A stretch of DNA of 64,000 nt from Tanypteryx hageni. Lineage: Eukaryota > Arthropoda > Insecta > Odonata > Petaluridae. Below the pieces are notes generated by a model that did no database searches, was not told the DNA's origin, and saw nothing but the letters and a program-made list of their open reading frames with translations. The translations under genes and the position numbers were made by a program. The stretch's first letter is position 1. The number at the start of each line of letters is the position of its first letter. Of this stretch, positions 59,401 to 64,000 are shown one piece after another. The stretch lies in NCBI GenBank assembly GCA_028673005.1, contig CM054116.1:82038572-82102571 (forward strand). The letters run 5' to 3'.

Positions 59401-60258
59401 ATATTCAGAAATTGCGAAATAAAGCTTTGGCAGATTTTATGCAGTTTTCTAAATCCTACCTCTGTGAGTTGAGGTTCTCGACACTCACAAATATTAAATG
59501 AAGAAAAAGGGAACAGGTCAATTGTATTGAAGATGAAATGAGTCTGTTTATCAAGGATACATCCTAATATCTGTGTAATCATTAGAAAACGCCAAGCTAA
59601 AGTGCCACATTAGGTAAGATTTGTAACAAAACATCATCATTTGTTCTGTATTACGATATCATATCTTTATTTGGTCTATTACATATACGATATAACGTAA
59701 AAAAATGTGTACATTTATGACAAATATTAGTTCTTTATTCTAATTCTAATTCCTGTGTGCCGCAAAAAAGGGAATGTCCAAAGTGTGCCGCGAGAAACAA
59801 AAGGTTGAGAATCGCTGTATTAGAGATTCTGTTGGGAATTGCAAATTTTTCAGTGTTTAATTTCGTTCATTTTAATATAGCGTCGTTTTTCTGCGCATAA
59901 AATATAATACACTTAACGGCTTGCGTTGTCAGTTTTATACACGAAACTAAACAAGTTCCTTACATATAATTAGTTGATCACACTCACCCTTTCCGTAGTT
60001 GTCGTAAAGATCGTTCCATGAGTCGAGGGAGACCATTACGCCTTTGTAAGCGCTCAAACCGGCGAATCCATAGATGATGTGGGTGCAGACGAATGGGTCT
60101 ATGTCCTCAACGTCGAACTTTCCTGCTCCCGGTCTGTATACGGCCCAACTACCGTAGTAGCACACCACCACCTTGTCGTTGGCCTTCTTGGCAGGCAAGG
60201 AAGCCGCGAATCCCACCACCGCCACCAACAGAAGCAGGGCAATCAGGCGAGATGCCAT
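44176..60258 (-). CDS. Chitinase copy C, intact GH18 + CBM14 gene (9 coding exons)
   Basis: Predicted secreted endochitinase hydrolysing beta-1,4-linked chitin outside the cell. Coding exons: 59988-60258, 56560-56660, 55816-55947, 55415-55542, 50517-50640, 48593-48778, 47962-48090, 45801-45998, 44176-44418. All have AG/GT borders, phases agree, and lengths sum to 1512 bp (503 residues plus stop). Signal peptide residues 1-20; GH18 domain about 29-400 with [23 protein letters not shown] (catalytic Glu about 156), MCYDYHGSW (about 219-227) and [10 protein letters not shown] (about 370); Thr/Pro linker about 424-445; six-cysteine chitin-binding type 2 domain about 447-502. One GH18 and one CBM14 is a common insect chitinase layout. 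Upstream at 61.0 kb is its TATA promoter and a non-coding exon. Which chitinase group it belongs to is not resolved. Confidence 0.92.
45324..45598. mobile_element. hAT-type MITE, 275 bp, in intron 8 of copy C
   Basis: The left end CGGTGTTTTCCAAACTTTTT and the right end inverted (CAGTGTTATTCAAACTTGGG) are hAT-like TIRs, with ATCGACCCAG / GGGTCGCTAC just inside. Flanks GAATAGAA (45316-45323) and GAATAGGG (45599-45606) match at 6 of 8. No coding capacity. Copy B has no equivalent sequence in its intron 8. Confidence 0.7.
45801..45998 (-). CDS. Copy C exon 8
   Basis: Begins [20 protein letters not shown] and ends GPSDPT; 66 codons. [10 protein letters not shown] supplies the conserved Trp at the base of the GH18 active-site cleft. 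Donor GTAAGT is intact here and TTAAGT in copy B. The open frame that runs past the donor is intron. Confidence 0.93.
46020..47960. other. Intron 7 of copy C; no gene recognised
   Basis: 46044-46130 carries CCCGGTGTCCCGAAAAAAGT and TTTTCGGGACGCACAGAAGT (a CCCGG/CCGGG-rich repeat that recurs as TCCTGGTTTTTTTTCTTCCT near 47284), suggesting an interspersed repeat between about 46030 and 47350. 47350-47660 matches 11770-12100 in copy B. Confidence 0.45.
47962..48090 (-). CDS. Copy C exon 7
   Basis: 43 codons: [49 protein letters not shown] is the conserved GH18 beta-strand segment. No counterpart in copy B. Confidence 0.93.
48593..48778 (-). CDS. Copy C exon 6
   Basis: 62 codons, [40 protein letters not shown], ending [15 protein letters not shown] is a conserved GH18 substrate-cleft motif. 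Acceptor AG (48779-48780), donor GTGAAT. No counterpart in copy B. Confidence 0.93.
49240..50230. repeat. About 1-kb dispersed repeat of degenerate internal repeats (copy 2), in intron 5
   Basis: Same block as 1300-2290: GGTGTGTCACAATTAC, GGAATTAGCCGAACGGATTT, AAAGATGTTTAATGTGGAGC, and the shared ending ACGATTATACTACGGTGAAT. Same orientation as copy 1. Confidence 0.65.
50517..50640 (-). CDS. Copy C exon 5
   Basis: One base plus 41 codons: [50 protein letters not shown] is a strong GH18 signature. Acceptor AG 50641-50642, donor GTAAGT. No counterpart in copy B. Confidence 0.93.
50650..51470. other. Intron 4 of copy C, right part; no gene recognised
   Basis: 51050-51260 has the look of an interspersed repeat (TGCCTACCTATCTGCGTGCC, AGTGACGTCACCTCCCGACA). 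No reading frame of interest. Confidence 0.4.
51480..52165 (+). mobile_element. RTE-type LINE 3' fragment with 5' inversion
   Basis: From about 51613 the plus strand encodes LGSIITR-type start, then [40 protein letters not shown] and [20 protein letters not shown], the standard C-terminus of RTE-like reverse transcriptases. Immediately left, 51500-51625 on the minus strand encodes the preceding part of the same protein ([20 protein letters not shown] ... YLGSII). The two halves meet head to head and share the YLGSII codons, as expected for a twin-primed insertion. The tail at 52165-52200 is TGATGATGATATA-rich. Confidence 0.8.
52627..52785 (+). mobile_element. Penelope-like 3' terminal fragment with hammerhead-like motif
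   Basis: AGTTGACTCCCAGTCACTGT and what follows match 18620-18740. It holds CTGAAGA (52668-52674), a stem II of GCCAAC/GTGGGC (one mismatch) and GAAA (52691-52694), followed by TGCATTGGGTG. It ends with TAATCTAGGCCAAAGTTATT GAGCCACCAACG, the sequence present in inverted form at the left end of the 17-kb element. No coding sequence is attached. Confidence 0.75.
53096..54427. repeat. Cluster of three ACTTTCTCCATAT repeats in intron 4
   Basis: Copies at about 53096-53573 (right end lost), 53576-54164 and 54191-54427. Each starts TACTTTCTCCATA. The two complete ones end ATATGGAGAAAG(T/A)CA..GTGGTGGCCACATCAG. The third is a short internally deleted version. The repeats abut one another nearly directly, suggesting insertion into, or next to, an existing copy. 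Confidence 0.7.
55415..55542 (-). CDS. Copy C exon 4
   Basis: 42 codons plus two bases: [39 protein letters not shown] then TLGK. Acceptor AG (55543-55544), donor GTAAGT. The CGA here (R of EMRTV) is TGA in copy B. Confidence 0.93.
55816..55947 (-). CDS. Copy C exon 3: catalytic exon
   Basis: 44 codons: [52 protein letters not shown] carries the catalytic acid. Splice sites AG and GTGAGC. Confidence 0.95.
56560..56660 (-). CDS. Copy C exon 2
   Basis: 101 bp: [33 protein letters not shown]. Acceptor AG (56661-56662), donor GTATTT. Confidence 0.94.
56690..58380. repeat. Intron 1 of copy C with direct repeats of a GGCCGAGC-type unit
   Basis: A unit beginning GGCCGAGCAAAGCGAGGTCT (57077) recurs as GGCCGAGCGAAGCGAGGTTC (57648), about 570 bp apart. 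Both are followed by TGTTTGTCTG, CACCAAACTTCGTGTGCATA-like, TGCGCTAAT and GAGGGGCGCAATTTGCGTTC GCGCG sequences. A flanking piece AAGTGGACTGAG..GAG also occurs twice (57510, 58240). Likely tandemly duplicated insertion of an interspersed repeat. Coding: none seen. Confidence 0.6.
58391..59817 (+). mobile_element. hAT element, 1.4 kb, with ZBED5/FAM200-type transposase remnant
   Basis: The left end CAGTGGTTCTCAATCGGTGT and the right end inverted (CAGCGATTCTCAACCTTTTG), with GTGCCGCG inside both. Flanks GGTTAGAG (58383-58390) and TATTAGAG (59818-59825) share TTAGAG. The paralogous empty site in copy B (34851) reads TGTTAGAG. Internal deletion leaves only part of the transposase. Confidence 0.85.
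58979..59317 (+). pseudogene. hAT transposase fragment (ZBED5/FAM200/GTF2IRD2-like)
   Basis: 112 codons: [40 protein letters not shown], then [15 protein letters not shown]. 'LA(D)IF..LN.LN.SLQG.N..IL...DK...F...L..W' and 'WVRNPF' are hallmarks of the hAT transposases domesticated in vertebrates as FAM200/ZBED5. N-terminal BED finger and C-terminal dimerisation region are lacking. Confidence 0.8.
59988..60258 (-). CDS. Copy C exon 1: signal peptide and GH18 N-terminus
   Basis: ATG at 60258 in context GAGTCATGGC; 271 bp. [20 protein letters not shown] is the signal peptide, followed by [20 protein letters not shown] and [20 protein letters not shown]. An acceptor-like AG lies at 60267-60268, 9 bp before the ATG. 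Donor GGGTGAGTG. The frame read past the donor is intron. Confidence 0.95.
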
Positions 60259-61019
60259 GACTCTCCCTATCGACCAAACAAATTATCGATTAACTGCACT
60301 TGAGCTTATGCAGATGATTAATTCATTTGAGGAAATCGGTTTGATACTTGAGGTAACGTCGAATAATTCTGAAAATCACTTATACACTTCCATGAGTATA
60401 ATGTGCACCATACATTAATACAAAGTAGACCTTAAAAAATCGTAATGATTTATTATGGAAACAGGAATCTCAGAAAAAAATGAAATGAAACTTCTTTTAG
60501 TACGCTTCGAAATATACTTCTTTGATTAAACTTTTACAATAATGGGTACTTACAAACATTCCTAATTCCATTCTAATACGTGTGATGTTATCTCAAAAAA
60601 TATCCCAAAAATTCCTCAAGGCTTTTGGCCTTCGAGTCTGAATCGATGTAATCACAGTAGACATATTCTCTTATGATTAATAGACACCAAACTATACCCA
60701 ATTAACAAATTTCTAGGATTTAAAAAATTAAGTTTACAGGGGTGTCGTGGAAAAATAATTAAGGAATGCACTTCTTAAATGTTCTTTTTGTGGGTTCAAC
60801 TCTGTTATCTTCGTTGATGAAATGTCATAAAATAAACATTATAGATTTTTATATGTCTACCATAGTTACTATTCATCCACAAAGTCCGTTACTTAGTGTA
60901 TTGATACGCGGTAATTGCCTTGTAATTTTTAACACGTAATGCTTTAATGTAATACTTAAGCCTTTTATAAGAAACGGTTACAGGACAAGGAGTGGTATTA
61001 AATAATGCTATCAACTCAC

Positions 61020-61098
61020 CTAAAGCTTATTCGCAAATGGTAGATAACCTCAAAACACCCAGAGTGCGAAGATTAACGATATTGAGGCTCTTTATATA
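61020..61098 (-). promoter_or_regulatory. Copy C core promoter: TATA box and non-coding first exon
   Basis: On the minus strand CAAAAGTATATAAAGAGCCT (TATA at 61090-61098), then CAATATCGTTAATCTTCGC where initiation would be expected about 25-30 bp later, and a splice donor at TTTAG-GTGAGTTG (61018-61019). The first exon (about 50 bp) has no ATG. It would splice to the acceptor 9 bp before the exon 1 ATG. Confidence 0.75.
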
Positions 61099-61099
61099 C

Positions 61100-62690
61100 T
61101 TTTGGTTCCAGTTGGCTCATATCTTTAATGGGATGATGCGTTGTTTGTTAATTCGTGAGGTGGGGAGTCATAATCTTACTTTTTGATCTAAACTCCTGAA
61201 TTATCTCGAGTCTCTGAAATCAAACAACAATTCACTCGATTTCTGGATATGGAAACGCCCATGTTTTGCACTATGAGTTACATAAAAAGCGATAATACAT
61301 TTCGGGAGAATTTGCTTTTTGAGGTGATACCGTTGGTTGTCATTTTGGAGTTTGGATAATCAGCAAATGACAGATAACGCGATTTGATTAGTGCTATAGT
61401 GATAATGATGTTACGTTTTTCTACCTTTTTATACGTCCAGTATCATTTTCATTATCTCTCTTTTCGACGATTGATGTTTTTTTTTAAATAAAAAGAATCA
61501 TCAGATATACCCGTTAAAATATGCAATCATGCGTGTTAACTTTGCAACTGACGTGAAAATATATTCCTGTGAAATTTTACATCGTGTAAGTCCTAACAGG
61601 AATTCTAATAAAATTATAACTACTATAAATGAAAAATGCGTTAAAGTAATATTTGATTAAAGAAGCCTTTATCTTTATGAGATAATATACAATAAGTATT
61701 CACTCAAATTTTACATGTATTAAAAACGTATCATTGAGTTTTGCATATGGTTTCACCTAATTAATAAAATAAGATACATTGAGAATCATAAGAATTTGGA
61801 AAAAATGAGGTCACATATTGGCACTTAACGTAGCCGGATTAAGGGGCACAGGAGGCACGTGCTCCGTGCGCCTATTTCCATGGGGCCTGCCTGCTAGCCA
61901 TGGATATAATTACATGTGTTTAAATAAATCATATATAGGTGTAAACCGTATCTGTTTATATTAATTCTTAAGTGTCTGTCTGTCACCGTTTTTTGGACTT
62001 TTCACGATGAAATTAAAAGCGTAAAATTTCAAAACCATTAAACCCCCAAGAGGTTGGACCTAGAAAAATCAAACATGCCGGAAAAAGGCCTGGGTTCGAC
62101 TCCAGGAGCCGATTATATTTTCCCATATGTTTACACGTAATTTTCGATTTTTCAATCTGCAAGATTTTCTACCATCACTCATCTAAATATGCACATTCGT
62201 ACCGATTTTATTTGTTTTTGCTTTATCCAACGGACAAAACTATAAATTATTTTATTCTTGCAATGTTTAGGTGTTATATAACTTCTCAGGAGAGCGTTCA
62301 TTCAACATATTAGCACTAATAAAGAATAAACTGAGATGAAAAATGCGGGATGATCGGCTAAAGGCATTAACACTGCCGAGAACTGACAGGGAACTGTTTC
62401 GAGAAATCTGCTTAGAAACCATCATTAAGAACTTTGTTCATGCTAAAATATGAAAGCATGACATTTGTTAGATATCTGCATAGTAGCCTAAATTTTGAAA
62501 CATGTATGCTCCTAAGATAATATAGCCCATGTTGCTTGAAAACTTAATTGAAAGACACATTTCTGTATTTTTGTCGTTTATGAAAAATATGTGGCGGCTC
62601 ATGTTCAGAACGTCAACCAGAATTTACACAGTATACGTATTGAATACATATTACTTCGAATATTTATATTTTTAAATATTTCTACATGTA
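61100..62690. other. 5' flank and intergenic; no gene recognised
   Basis: 61100-61380 is duplicated upstream of copy B. 62088-62107 (CCTGGGTTCGACTCCAGGAG) resembles a tRNA T-arm/B box without the rest of a tRNA, and a relative occurs at 20790. 61845-61905 is GC-rich and looks like repeat debris. Confidence 0.45.
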
Positions 62691-62714
62691 AAAAATTCTT
62701 TTAAAATATATTTT

Positions 62715-62790
62715 TGGTGAATTACCACTGAAGACGGTAGCTTTGTAGCCGAAATGCGCATATAGTTTTTTAACCTTGTTGTGGCCATTG
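62715..62790 (+). ncRNA. Degenerate hammerhead-like motif (possible)
   Basis: CTGAAGA (62730-62736), a weak stem (GGTAGC / GTAGCC, loop TTT, one mismatch) and GAAA (62753-62756). The core words are right but stem I is poor. It may be the end of a second Penelope-like family. Confidence 0.3.
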
Positions 62791-63077
62791 AAGATAACTA
62801 AGGCAAGTACATTATTTAAATTGTTAGTTCTTGAATAGAATTTGAATGATAAAAGTACTTATAGATTTGATCAGACTGCCTTTTTAATGATATTTATCAC
62901 CTAGAAATATCACACTCACAAATGATACTTATGACCATTGTCTTTATTTTTTGTGTTTGCCATGTGGACAGTACTACAAGAGCCCCCTTGTTTTAAGCGC
63001 CCCGGGTCTCCTAAAGCCTTAAACCTGCCCTGGCACTTAGGCAACTATTATCGGTGATGATTGACCGGTAGTAGACA

Positions 63078-63335
63078 CTAAAATATAAAAACTCCTTTTT
63101 TAGAATATAATACCGGTGAATCGCCATTAATGGCGACTGCATTCCATCCGAAATGTGTAGATCGTTCTTTTAAATCTTTTATGTTTATTCCTGTTACCGA
63201 AGCTAACAACTTAAATTTAATCTCATCATGAAAAATAATAAAATCGCCTAAATTTAGACGATAAATTTCTTCTTTTATAAAAAGGAAATTTCTCGGTTTA
63301 AATTTGTTCAAAACAAAATATTGGTATCGTTTCAT
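63078..63335 (-). CDS. Unassigned ORF, 85 codons
   Basis: Minus strand: KRYQYFVLNKFKPRNFLFIK, EEIYRLNLGDFIIFHDEIKF, ending SPVLYSKKGVFIF. Unrecognised, AT-biased, no start context. It overlaps a sequence (TCCATCCGAAATGTGTAGAT) that resembles Penelope-like terminal words, so it may be element debris. Confidence 0.2.
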   Translation of the reverse strand: MKRYQYFVLNKFKPRNFLFIKEEIYRLNLGDFIIFHDEIKFKLLASVTGINIKDLKERSTHFGWNAVAINGDSPVLYSKKGVFIF

Positions 63336-63379
63336 GGAATTGCTTAAGATTTAAATGGGCAAGCTTATATTGTACCGCA

Positions 63380-63925
63380 ACCGGGCAAGTGTGGTCAGAT
63401 TTGACCCCATATATTTAAATAGTTAGTAACTTAACTAAAGGAGTACGGATTATTTTTTAAAATTTAGTAATAATGAAATGGTTAAGAAATATTAGTTGCA
63501 TAAAATTTTAAATATTATATTTGTTTATTGATGATTTTGATAATTCATTTATTTCCTTACAATGGGAAAAATTTTAATATAATGGTATGAAAATAACTAC
63601 ATAATAAAATTACAATTTTTATGCAACATTTTTTACATTTACAACAATACCTATATATAATCTCCACAATTATACATGTATACTTTAGCTATTTAAAATT
63701 CTTACACTCATTACATATAGTTAGTTAGTAGTGGGGTCAAGAATGACCCCATACCTACATTTATTATTTATCTTGTTATGTGAAACAAATTATAATAAGT
63801 TTCATTCACATAGAAGGAACTTAGGAGTAAATAAACACATACAAAAATCGAGAAGTTGCATAAAGTAAAACTTCTCACAATAATATGTAAACTAACTAAG
63901 TTGGGTCAAATATGACCCCGCCTCC
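63380..63925. repeat. Region with repeated GGTCA..TGACCCC palindromes
   Basis: TGGTCAGATTTGACCCC (63391), GGGGTCAAGAATGACCCC (63733) and GGGTCAAATATGACCCC (63903) recur in AT-rich sequence. The outer two could be the ends of a MITE of about 530 bp. No coding frame. Confidence 0.45.
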
Positions 63926-64000
63926 CGTTTAAAGGTTAAGACGCGTTATATGAATTTAAACAGAAAACATTAATTGAAGTTTGCAGACATTAGCGTAAAT

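Noticed and set aside
62085..62112. tRNA gene suggested by CCTGGGTTCGACTCCAGG
   Set aside because: T-arm only; no A box, anticodon stem or acceptor stem can be paired upstream.

Overview
This is a eukaryotic, AT-rich, arthropod-type genomic window. The diagnostic genes are secreted chitinases (glycoside hydrolase family 18 plus a peritrophin-type chitin-binding domain) split into small exons by long introns. Most of the remaining sequence is transposable elements of typical animal classes: jockey-like, RTE-like and other non-LTR elements, Penelope-like elements, hAT elements, a Tc1/IS630-type relic and MITEs. I cannot name the species. An insect is likely, but another arthropod cannot be excluded. 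No bacterial-style genes, rRNA, complete tRNA or CRISPR array was seen.

All chitinase material lies on the minus strand, as three related copies in tandem. Copy C (61.1 to 44.2 kb) is complete: a TATA box, a non-coding first exon and nine coding exons whose lengths sum to 1512 bp, an open frame of 503 codons plus stop. Copy B (41.5 to 10.6 kb) is a decayed duplicate. It keeps promoter, signal-peptide exon and catalytic exon. It has stop codons in exons 4 and 8, a 2-bp frameshift and a ruined splice donor in exon 8, a lost cysteine in the chitin-binding domain, and no trace of exons 5-7. Copy A enters at the left edge as its exon 2 (1-101). A diverged copy of the same promoter sits at 7.9 kb, but its signal-peptide exon was not found.

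Layout: 0-8 kb, copy A exon and promoter, a hAT MITE, a repeat block and a 3.6-kb DNA transposon with about 385-bp terminal inverted repeats and 8-bp target duplications. 8-10.6 kb, AT-rich repeats. 10.6-22.5 kb, 3' half of copy B invaded by a LINE that is itself split by a hAT element, and by a Penelope-like element with a hammerhead-ribozyme-like motif. 22.5-34.3 kb, an enlarged copy B intron holding a hAT element split by a GC-rich jockey-like retrotransposon, then an RTE-like fragment and a small MITE. 34.3-42 kb, 5' half of copy B plus a composite 3.1-kb insertion. 42-61.1 kb, copy C with intronic repeats. 61.1-64 kb, intergenic repeats.

Because copies B and C are alignable outside the insertions, each serves as a pre-insertion reference for the other. 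That shows directly that several elements, such as the hAT at 58.4-59.8 kb and the composite at 37.8-40.9 kb, differ between the two copies.
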